From an uncultured Bacilli bacterium (GTDB lineage: Bacteria > Bacillota_I > Bacilli_A > RF39 > UBA660), in NCBI GenBank assembly GCA_934086355.1, contig CAKOID010000033.1:1-7518 (forward strand): 7,518 nt of DNA. The letters are read 5' to 3'. Both the position numbers and the translations under genes were made by a program. Shown one piece after another: positions 1 through 4,804 of the stretch. The notes below the pieces were generated by a model. It was not told where the DNA came from, searched no databases, and saw only the letters and a program-made list of their open reading frames with translations. Positions within the stretch are counted from its first letter, which is position 1. Every line of letters begins with the position of its first letter.

Positions 1-543
1 AATAAAAAAGTTTTAATGGATGTAAAGTGTTCTAATGCTCTTAAATTAGATATTGAAAATATTGGTGCAGAACCTATAATGGTAAAAAATGGTAGTGCTT
101 ATATTGAAACAGTAATGAACGAGAGAGATGTGTTAATTGGTGGAGAATACTCAGGACATATATTCTTCAGAGATAAGCATTATGGTTATGATGATGGAAT
201 ATACGGTAGTTTAAGATTTTTTGAAGTATTATCAAGTACTCAAAAAAAATCTAGTGAATTACTAGAAGGTTATAAACATTATTTCAACACCCCTGAAATT
301 AGAGTTAGAACAACTGATGATAAAAAATGGAATATTATAGATAAAGTTAAAGAATATGTTAAAAGTAAGAATTATGAGTATATAGATATTGACGGTGTAA
401 GAGTTGTATTTCCTGATGGATGGGCTCTTCTTAGATGTAGTAATACAGAACCTAGCATAACAATGAGATTCGAAGCAGAAACTAATGAAAGATTAGAAAA
501 AATAAAATCAGAATTTACAAATTTACTTAACACATTATTGTAA
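1..543 (+). CDS. Phosphomannomutase/phosphoglucomutase, C-terminal part (5' end outside window)
   Basis: This is the 3' end of an alpha-D-phosphohexomutase, which interconverts hexose 1- and 6-phosphates in the cytoplasm for nucleotide-sugar and surface-glycan synthesis. The frame is open from base 1, so about 180 residues are visible and the N-terminal domains with the phosphoserine loop lie upstream. Visible family marks are DVKCS (19-33), the sugar-specificity loop GGEYSGH (139-159) followed by FFRD and DDG, and the domain IV phosphate-binding loop RCSNTEP (433-453) followed by a RFEAET stretch. GEYSGH with RCSNTEP is typical of bifunctional PMM/PGM (ManB/AlgC-like) rather than GlmM. The internal ATG at 16 is not the real start, because homology continues upstream of it. 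The gene ends with TAA just before a terminator hairpin. Family is confident; which sugar it prefers cannot be told. Confidence 0.9.
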   Translation, partial: NKKVLMDVKCSNALKLDIENIGAEPIMVKNGSAYIETVMNERDVLIGGEYSGHIFFRDKHYGYDDGIYGSLRFFEVLSSTQKKSSELLEGYKHYFNTPEIRVRTTDDKKWNIIDKVKEYVKSKNYEYIDIDGVRVVFPDGWALLRCSNTEPSITMRFEAETNERLEKIKSEFTNLLNTLL

Positions 544-546
544 ACA

Positions 547-572
547 AAAGGAAATAATTATTTATTTTCTTT
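547..572 (+). terminator. Intrinsic terminator of the mutase gene
   Basis: Just after the TAA, an 11-bp A/T-rich stem (547-557 with 562-572, one G-U pair) closes a 4-nt loop, with a T-rich 3' arm. It overlaps the -35 region of the next promoter, so termination and initiation are packed into about 40 bp. The stem is mostly A-T pairs, so its strength is uncertain. Confidence 0.5.
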
Positions 573-588
573 TATTATGTGATATAAT
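561..588 (+). promoter_or_regulatory. Promoter of the 6S-like RNA
   Basis: A perfect extended -10, TGATATAAT (580-588), is preceded by a weak -35 (TTTATT, 561-566) with a 16-bp spacer. The predicted start is about A595, which is exactly the first base of the RNA's closing stem. That match supports both the promoter and the RNA boundaries. Confidence 0.7.
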
Positions 589-594
589 TAAAAT

Positions 595-770
595 ACCTAG
601 AGGATTGGTATACTTCATAAAACCGACTAAAGTGTGATATAGGGAGTTTGATTAATATGTGGTGTTGAATGCTAGACCATTAAGTGAACTAGAATCCTAA
701 AGCATATTATGGGACACCCACCTGGCGAGAGCGGGTTTTTATCACTTATACTGATTTCTGGGTTTTTATT
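595..770 (+). ncRNA. ssrS: Probable 6S RNA
   Basis: 6S RNA binds the housekeeping RNA polymerase holoenzyme by mimicking an open promoter and damps transcription in stationary phase. Seen here: a ~176-nt non-coding stretch with its own promoter and no SD, folding into a long interrupted closing stem. ACCTAGA (595-601) pairs with TCTGGGT (757-763), GTATA (608-612) with TATAC (747-751), and ATAAAACCG (617-625) with 732-742 with small bulges. An unpaired central region and apical helices follow, for example ATGCU with AGCAU (669-673/701-705). The closing stem runs into TTTTTATTTT, so it doubles as the terminator. The length suits 6S (about 180-190 nt). Known context: in B. subtilis the 6S gene bsrA lies next to yrvM (tcdA), the same neighbour as here. 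No riboswitch core was recognised. The identity rests on fold plus synteny, not on an alignment. Confidence 0.7.
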
Positions 771-772
771 TT

Positions 773-777
773 GGAGG
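773..777 (+). promoter_or_regulatory. SD that fixes the tcdA start at ATG 783
   Basis: GGAGG ends 5 nt before ATG 783. The frame stays open to a TTG at 771, but that TTG overlaps this SD, so the upstream start is rejected. The SD begins directly after the 3' end of the 6S-like RNA, so tcdA translation needs readthrough of, or processing from, that transcript, or a separate start that I did not find. Confidence 0.8.
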
Positions 778-782
778 TAAAT

Positions 783-1454
783 ATGTTTGATAGAGTTATT
801 AGTTTGATTGGAAATGATAAATTTGTTAATTTACAAAATACAAAAGTATTAATTGTTGGATGCGGTGGAGTTGGTGGTTATGCTTTTGAAACTTTAGTTA
901 GAAGTGGTATTGGTAATATTGATTTAATAGATTTTGATGATATTGATGTTAGCAATTTAAATAGACAAGTAATTACTAATCAATCTAATATTGGATTGTC
1001 TAAAGTAGAAGAAGCAAAAAAAAGAGCATTATTAATAAATCCTGATTTAAATATTAATACATATAAAATGTTTTTAGATGATAGTAATATAGATTTAGTG
1101 TTAAATAATAATTATGATTATATAATAGATGCGTGTGATTCTGTTAATACAAAAATAGGATTAATGAAAAAAAGTGTTACTGGTGAATTTAAATTAATAT
1201 CTTCGATGGGTACTGCAAAAAAAATGAATCCAACTAAACTTTCTATTACAACATTAGATAAAACTAATTATGATCCACTTGCAAAAGTTTTAAGAAAGAA
1301 AATAAAAGATTTAAAAATAAACAAAAAAATGTATGTTGTTTCTAGTGATGAGGCCGCTATTAAATGTGATGTATTAGGTAGTTTTATGATGGTTCCAGCA
1401 AGTGCTGGGATATTATGTGCTAAATTTGTTATAGATGATGTTTTAAAAAAATAA
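783..1454 (+). CDS. tcdA: tRNA threonylcarbamoyladenosine dehydratase (t6A to cyclic t6A)
   Basis: TcdA is a ThiF/E1-like enzyme that uses ATP to cyclise t6A37 of ANN-decoding tRNAs to ct6A, aiding decoding. The 223-aa protein opens with the family-typical FDRVISLIG. It then has the nucleotide-binding loop VGCGGVGGYA (residues 25-34) and the adenylate-binding segment DFDDIDVSNLNRQ (50-62) with the N-R-Q triad. A following GLSKVE supplies the conserved Lys74. Further on are YIIDACDSVNTK, the SSMGTAKKMNPTKL region, and a C-terminal end with VPASAGILCA. The absence of ThiS/MoaD partners and of a rhodanese domain argues against ThiF or MoeB. It is slightly shorter than the ~250-270 residues of many homologues. 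It follows the 6S-like RNA, as in B. subtilis, and is followed by a hairpin and a small peptide gene. Confidence 0.9.
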   Translation: MFDRVISLIGNDKFVNLQNTKVLIVGCGGVGGYAFETLVRSGIGNIDLIDFDDIDVSNLNRQVITNQSNIGLSKVEEAKKRALLINPDLNINTYKMFLDDSNIDLVLNNNYDYIIDACDSVNTKIGLMKKSVTGEFKLISSMGTAKKMNPTKLSITTLDKTNYDPLAKVLRKKIKDLKINKKMYVVSSDEAAIKCDVLGSFMMVPASAGILCAKFVIDDVLKK

Positions 1455-1469
1455 TTATTATAGACTTTA

Positions 1470-1479
1470 TTCGACAAAA
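1470..1479 (-). promoter_or_regulatory. Spo0A-box-like site upstream of small peptide gene 1
   Basis: The minus strand reads TTTTGTCGAA, an exact match to the known B. subtilis 0A-box core TGTCGAA with its flanking Ts. It lies just upstream of the candidate promoter of the peptide gene at 1570. The same 10-mer occurs upstream of the related peptide gene at 7462. Whether this organism has Spo0A cannot be seen here. Confidence 0.4.
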
Positions 1480-1482
1480 TAT

Positions 1483-1510
1483 TTAGATGTTCTGGTGTAG
1501 TATATATAAC
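1483..1510 (+). promoter_or_regulatory. Candidate promoter of small peptide gene 1
   Basis: TTTAGA (1483-1488), a 17-bp spacer and TATAAC (1505-1510) predict a start near 1517, giving a ~53-nt leader that contains the regulatory element at 1528-1539. The -35 is weak and the region is AT-rich, so other -10 choices (TATATA at 1501-1508, TATATT at 1541-1546) remain possible. Confidence 0.4.
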
Positions 1511-1517
1511 CAGAACA
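1488..1517 (+). terminator. Perfect 9-bp inverted repeat: tcdA terminator or operator
   Basis: TGTTCTGGT (1488-1496) and ACCAGAACA (1509-1517) are exact inverted complements separated by 12 bp, followed by a loose T-rich stretch (TTTATTGTTT). It sits 34 bp after the tcdA stop, where a terminator is expected. Because the repeat also brackets the candidate -10 of the next gene, it could equally be a dyad operator. The 12-nt loop and broken T-tract make it a weak terminator. Confidence 0.5.
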
Positions 1518-1527
1518 TTTATTGTTT

Positions 1528-1539
1528 ATGTCCTGCCTT
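1528..1539 (+). promoter_or_regulatory. 5' UTR element complementary to the toxin mRNA 3' UTR
   Basis: ATGTCCTGCCTT pairs over all 12 positions (one G-U) with AAGGTAGGACAT at 1722-1733 in the 3' UTR of the same transcript. Its last four bases, CCTT (1536-1539), can instead pair with AAGG of the SD (1555-1558). The antisense RNA carries nearly the same 12-mer, with ATGTCCTACCTT. Confidence 0.5.
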
Positions 1540-1569
1540 TTATATTTAAGTATGAAGGGAGTAATAATT

Positions 1570-1653
1570 ATGAAGTTTTATTCATTTATTTTAGAAATAT
1601 TGGATAGAATAATTATTATATTTTTTATTAAAATCATATATTCTTTTTTTTAA
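1570..1653 (+). CDS. Small hydrophobic peptide, candidate type I toxin
   Basis: This is a 27-codon ORF with a good SD (GAAGGGA, 1554-1560) 9 nt before ATG and a TAA stop. The peptide begins MKFYSFILEILDR and continues with IIIIFFI and IIYSFF: almost wholly hydrophobic, with only K2, E9, D12, R13 and K21 charged, as expected for a single membrane-spanning peptide. Support that it is real: a second ORF at 7462 shares the RIIII core, and the two are 18/21 identical at the DNA level around it. It also has a candidate promoter, a strong terminator at 1819-1839, and an antisense RNA opposite its 3' UTR. These are the parts of a type I toxin-antitoxin locus (compare Fst, TxpA/RatA, BsrG/SR4). I do not recognise the family. 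The first four residues match SpoVM, but the rest does not. Toxicity is inference. Confidence 0.65.
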   Translation: MKFYSFILEILDRIIIIFFIKIIYSFF

Positions 1654-1687
1654 GATTAACTATATGGGGGTTTTGGTAAATAAAAAA

Positions 1688-1714
1688 GACATAGTACTAT
1701 AAAGTACAAATGTC
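1688..1714 (-). terminator. Intrinsic terminator of the antisense RNA
   Basis: GACAT/ATGTC (outer) and GTACT/AGTAC (inner) form a 10-bp interrupted stem with a 4-nt loop. Read on the minus strand it runs straight into TTTTTTATTT; on the plus strand no T-run follows, so the polarity is clear. Confidence 0.7.
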
Positions 1715-1724
1715 AAACCACAAG

Positions 1725-1753
1725 GTAGGACATTTAATAAATAAATGTTCTAC
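1725..1753. repeat. Inverted repeat forming the first antisense-RNA stem
   Basis: GTAGGACATTT (1725-1735) and AAATGTTCTAC (1743-1753) pair over 11 bp with one G-U and a 7-nt loop; the stem can form in either transcript. In the plus transcript its 5' arm is also the partner of the 5' UTR element at 1528-1539 and, through GACATTT, of AAATGTC at 1708-1714, so several folds are mutually exclusive. Confidence 0.6.
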
Positions 1754-1762
1754 TTACTTAGA

Positions 1763-1791
1763 ATTTTATCATCATATATAGTTGTTGTCAA
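1763..1791 (-). promoter_or_regulatory. Strong promoter of the antisense RNA
   Basis: Minus strand: TTGACA (1791-1786), a spacer of exactly 17 bp, and TAAAAT (1768-1763) preceded by TG one base upstream (extended -10). This is among the best promoters in the window. It points away from the ligase gene and toward the small peptide gene. Confidence 0.75.
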
Positions 1792-1818
1792 ACATAAATT
1801 TTTTTCAAAATTATAACT

Positions 1819-1851
1819 AGATAATAGAAAATATTATCTTTTTTATTTTTT
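1819..1851 (+). terminator. Terminator of the small peptide transcript
   Basis: AGATAATA (1819-1826) pairs perfectly with TATTATCT (1832-1839) around a 5-nt loop and runs into TTTTTTATTTTTT. This would end the peptide mRNA at about 330 nt, leaving a ~190-nt 3' UTR that fully covers the antisense RNA. Confidence 0.65.
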
Positions 1852-1888
1852 CTAGCAAAAAAATATGTTATTATTAAATTGTATAGTA

Positions 1889-1917
1889 TTTTAGACGTAA
1901 AAATAGTGCTTTTAGAC
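1889..1917 (+). repeat. Direct repeat TTTTAGAC, 21 bp apart, upstream of the ligase gene
   Basis: TTTTAGAC occurs at 1889-1896 and 1910-1917; the similarity extends to TTTTAGACGTAAAAATA versus TTTTAGACAGTAAAATA. The 21-bp period puts both copies on the same face of the helix, about 64-92 bp before ATG 1981, as for a paired activator or response-regulator site. It cannot be tied to a regulator from sequence alone. Confidence 0.4.
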
Positions 1918-1946
1918 AGTAAAATATATATTTTTTTAAAGAAAAA

Positions 1947-1974
1947 TATATTATAAGACTATTTTATGAGGGGG
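1947..1974 (+). promoter_or_regulatory. Likely -10 region and SD of the ligase gene
   Basis: TATATTATAAG (1947-1957) holds overlapping -10-like hexamers, but there is no clear -35 at 16-18 bp, fitting an activator-dependent promoter. The SD GAGGGGG (1968-1974) lies 6 nt before ATG 1981. It overlaps an in-frame ATG at 1966, so translation is assigned to 1981, not 1966. Confidence 0.4.
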
Positions 1975-1980
1975 ATAATT

Positions 1981-4752
1981 ATGAAAAATACAATTTATTA
2001 TGAATTAAAAAAATTCTTAAAAAATAATGGAGAAAGTTTTAAAATAGATAAAATTAATTCAATAGATTTTATTAAAGAGATAGATAAAATAAGTAGAAGT
2101 ATATTAGAATTAGGTATTAGTAAAAAAGGTAATATTGTTATTCAATCTAATAATAGTATTAAATATTTAGAATTATTATATTCGTTTTCTAAATTAGGTT
2201 TAAGTGTTACTATAATAGATGATGATGTATTAGATAAAAATAATATAATTGATAAAGCAGATTATTTATTTGTTTCTGATATAGATGATATAGAAATTGA
2301 TGATTATAAAAGAATTATAATATATGATAATTTAGATAGTGATGATGACATAGTTATTAACTGGGATAAATTTTGTGATATTTCTAAATATTATAATAAA
2401 GAAATATTATATTTTGATGATTTTAATATTAAATATTACTCTAATAATGTAGAACTTAATATAAATGATAGTGATATTATTGAAAGTATAGATGAGTATA
2501 ATCAAATATTAAATATTAAAGAGAAAAATATTTGTGTAAAGTTTATGGATTTTATTTTAATTAATTATTTAATTATGAATAAAAAGAATATTTCATTTAG
2601 TGAAGGTAATGTGTTAATTACTAAAGATAAATATTTATTAAATGATTTAGATGGGAATTATAAAAATATATATTCTAAGTTTGATATGATAAATGAATAT
2701 GAATTATCTAAAATATTAGAAAAATATGGTAGTTGTTATAATAGATATTTTAGTTTTAAAAATAAATTTATTGGTATTGGTAAAGATGGTAATATAAATT
2801 TAATAGATTTAGATGTTGTTAAAATATGTAATGTAATTACTGGTAGGAAAATAGATTGTGGTAGTATAGAAATTAAAATAAATAAAAAATATATAAAAAC
2901 AAATTATATAGGTAATATTGTTGATAGTAGATTAAATATTATTGATTATTTAGATAAGGAAATTGAAAGAGTAAAAATTAGAAAAACTGGTTTACCTGAA
3001 ATTGATATGCCTTGGTGTAAATATTATCCTAGTGAATCTAAAAATGATAAGCCTTTAGAATATACTTTGTATCAAAATTTAAAAGTATTAAATGAAAATA
3101 ATTATTTAGAAATTGCTCTTAAATATTTAGGGAGAGAAATTAAATATTTTGAATTATTTAATGAAATTGAAAAAGCTGCAAAAAGTTTATATGCATTGGG
3201 AGTTAGAAAAGGGGATCACGTTACTTTTTCAATGCCTAATATTCCAGAATTTGTGTATTTGTTTTATGCAGTAAATAAAATTGGTGCTGTGGCATGTTTA
3301 ATAGAGCCAAGAACTCCAGCAAGTCGAATAAAGGATTATTTAGATGAAAGTCATAGTAAAGTACTTGTTATGGTTGATTTATGTAAAAAAAATATTGATA
3401 AATTAATTGATAGAGAAGAATTAAAACATGTAATATCTGTTAGTCCTATGAATTCTGTTACTTCTAGAAAAATAAAAAACACTTATAATTTAACTCATAA
3501 AAAAGTTAAGACTAGTGGAAAATATATAGATTATAAAGATTTTATTAAAATAGGGGAAAGTATTTTACAATTTAGTGATAATCCATATACTTCTGATGAA
3601 GTTGCAACAGTTGTGTATACTAGTGGTACAACTGGTAAACCTAAAGGAGCTGAGTTGAGAAATGAAACTTATAATGGTCAAAATATGCAACTTAAATATT
3701 CTGGTATATTACCACGTGTTGGAGAAATATTTATGGGAAATGTTCCATTTTTCTCAGCATATGGTTCTAGTAGTGGAATGCACAATGCTTTGTCAAGTGG
3801 TGTAACAATAGAGTTAATTGCTAGTTATAAACCATCTAAGTTTGCTAATATGTTAAAAAAATATAAACCTACACATGTTATGGGAGTTCCTAGATTCTTT
3901 GAAATTTTATCAGAAAGCAAAACTTTTAATGGTGAAGATATAACGTTCTTGAAAAATGCAATATCTGGTGGAGACAAGATGAGTCCTAATAGAGAATATA
4001 GAGTTAATGAATATTTAACTAAACATAATGCTAATAAACTAAAAAAAGGACTTGGTATGAGTGAATTCGGTGGAGGATTTATAACAACTGTAAATGATGA
4101 TGTAAATAAAGTTGGAAGTGTTGGTATTCCACATGTTGGTAACAATATTATGATAATTGATCCTGATACGAATGAACATTTAACTTATGGTAGAGATAAA
4201 AAAATCGGTGAACTTTATGTTACTGGACCAACAATGATGAAAGGCTATTTAAATAATAAAGAAGAAAGTGAAAAATTCTTTTATGTAGATTCAAATGGAA
4301 TAAAATGGGCTAAAACTGGTGATTTAGTTTATATGGATGAAGATGGTGTTATATTCTTTGTTGATAGAATTAAAAATGTTATTATGAGACCTGATGGACA
4401 TACAGTTCCTTTATTACCAATAGAAAATGCTATCGATAAACATGAACTTGTCGAATCATGTGCTGTTGTTGGAGTAATTGTAAGTGATAAAAGTACTGGT
4501 AAGAGACCAATGGCATTTATTGTACTTAAAAAAGATAATAATGTTTCAGTAGAAAAAATTCATAATGAAATAAAAGAATTACAAAATAAATATATTCCAG
4601 AAAGAGAACAACCAATGTGGTATAGGTATGTAGATAGTTTACCTTATAATTTAGCGGGTAAAGTTGATTTACGTAAACTTGCAAGTATTGGTGAAGAAGA
4701 TGAAAATAAAAATTTAGAATTTGTTAATAATATGAAAAAGGAAAAGAATTAA
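1981..4752 (+). CDS. Acyl-CoA synthetase-type adenylate-forming ligase with an extra degenerate N-terminal copy
   Basis: This is a 923-aa cytoplasmic protein. Residues ~336-923 form a complete AMP-binding enzyme that activates a carboxylate as acyl-AMP, probably for transfer to CoA or a carrier. The lead-in is TGLPEIDMPWCKYYPSE. The P-loop is YTSGTTGKPKG (546-556), the A5 motif GMSEFG (692-697), and the A7 motif TGDL (779-782). FVDRIKNVI follows (793-801), and the A10 catalytic Lys894 lies in YNLAGKVDLRKL. All core residues are present. Residues 1-335 are extra: 27-80 parallel 387-440 (ILELGISKKG versus LYALGVRKGD, then the SIKYLELLYSFSKLG/IPEFVYLFYAVNKIG pair). Residues 264-335 parallel 712-805 around GNNIMIID and the GD-LV segment. 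This copy has no P-loop or A10 Lys, has Asn312 for the A7 Asp, and is even more AT-rich. A terminator may overlap the stop. The substrate is unknown. Confidence 0.85.
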   Translation: MKNTIYYELKKFLKNNGESFKIDKINSIDFIKEIDKISRSILELGISKKGNIVIQSNNSIKYLELLYSFSKLGLSVTIIDDDVLDKNNIIDKADYLFVSDIDDIEIDDYKRIIIYDNLDSDDDIVINWDKFCDISKYYNKEILYFDDFNIKYYSNNVELNINDSDIIESIDEYNQILNIKEKNICVKFMDFILINYLIMNKKNISFSEGNVLITKDKYLLNDLDGNYKNIYSKFDMINEYELSKILEKYGSCYNRYFSFKNKFIGIGKDGNINLIDLDVVKICNVITGRKIDCGSIEIKINKKYIKTNYIGNIVDSRLNIIDYLDKEIERVKIRKTGLPEIDMPWCKYYPSESKNDKPLEYTLYQNLKVLNENNYLEIALKYLGREIKYFELFNEIEKAAKSLYALGVRKGDHVTFSMPNIPEFVYLFYAVNKIGAVACLIEPRTPASRIKDYLDESHSKVLVMVDLCKKNIDKLIDREELKHVISVSPMNSVTSRKIKNTYNLTHKKVKTSGKYIDYKDFIKIGESILQFSDNPYTSDEVATVVYTSGTTGKPKGAELRNETYNGQNMQLKYSGILPRVGEIFMGNVPFFSAYGSSSGMHNALSSGVTIELIASYKPSKFANMLKKYKPTHVMGVPRFFEILSESKTFNGEDITFLKNAISGGDKMSPNREYRVNEYLTKHNANKLKKGLGMSEFGGGFITTVNDDVNKVGSVGIPHVGNNIMIIDPDTNEHLTYGRDKKIGELYVTGPTMMKGYLNNKEESEKFFYVDSNGIKWAKTGDLVYMDEDGVIFFVDRIKNVIMRPDGHTVPLLPIENAIDKHELVESCAVVGVIVSDKSTGKRPMAFIVLKKDNNVSVEKIHNEIKELQNKYIPEREQPMWYRYVDSLPYNLAGKVDLRKLASIGEEDENKNLEFVNNMKKEKN

Positions 4753-4771
4753 GTTGTCTTTTCTTCTTTTT
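4739..4771 (+). terminator. Possible terminator overlapping the ligase stop codon
   Basis: AGGAAAAGA (4739-4747) pairs with TCTTTTCTT (4757-4765, one G-U) around a 9-nt loop containing the TAA, followed by CTTTTT. If used, it separates the ligase from the downstream gene, which has its own promoter inside the same 50 bp. Confidence 0.4.
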
Positions 4772-4781
4772 ATGTTATAAT
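4754..4781 (+). promoter_or_regulatory. Promoter of the kinase-like gene
   Basis: A perfect extended -10, TGTTATAAT (4773-4781), has TTGTCT (4754-4759) 16 bp upstream. The start would fall near 4788, giving a ~17-nt leader with only a poor SD (AGAAAG) before ATG 4805. Confidence 0.6.
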
Positions 4782-4804
4782 TTTTTTAGAAAGTAGTTGA
4801 TAGT

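Larger units (their letters stand above)
1682..1757 (-). ncRNA. Small antisense RNA, candidate type I antitoxin
   Basis: On the minus strand a strong promoter (1763-1791) predicts a start near 1757. The ~76-nt RNA would hold two hairpins. The first is a stem of 11 bp with one G-U (1743-1753 with 1725-1735, 7-nt loop). The second is a terminator hairpin (1710-1714/1688-1692 plus 1703-1707/1694-1698) followed directly by a run of six Us (1687-1682). No SD-preceded ORF fits in it. It lies fully opposite the 3' UTR of the small peptide gene, whose own terminator is farther on at 1819-1851, so the two RNAs can pair along its whole length. Size, two-hairpin shape and strong constitutive-looking promoter match known type I antitoxins. 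The function is inferred; the promoter-hairpins-U-run order is read directly. Confidence 0.65.

Noticed and set aside
595..770. T-box or metabolite riboswitch controlling tcdA
   Set aside because: No T-box antiterminator motif or known riboswitch core was recognised, and the long closing stem plus synteny fits 6S RNA better.
771..782. Upstream TTG start for tcdA
   Set aside because: It overlaps the SD of ATG 783, and the family homology begins at ATG 783.
1268..1477. Minus-strand open frame of 69 codons
   Set aside because: Antisense shadow of tcdA: no SD, low-complexity protein, no recognisable domain.
1492..1513. CTG...CAG as an E. coli-type LexA box
   Set aside because: The spacing is 16 bp instead of 10, and the LexA HTH here is of the Bacillota type.
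1570..1653. Small peptide as SpoVM
   Set aside because: Only the first four residues (MKFY) match; the amphipathic KLPKF and IVRAMLG segments are absent.
1664..1702. 12-codon ORF starting with ATG after the peptide gene
   Set aside because: No SD, no conservation with the second locus, and it ends inside the antisense terminator hairpin.
1966..1980. ATG 1966 as ligase start
   Set aside because: Its codons contain the SD (GAGGGGG) correctly spaced for ATG 1981, and 1966 itself has no SD.
3825..4145. Minus-strand open frame of 106 codons
   Set aside because: Antisense to conserved ligase motifs; no SD or promoter.
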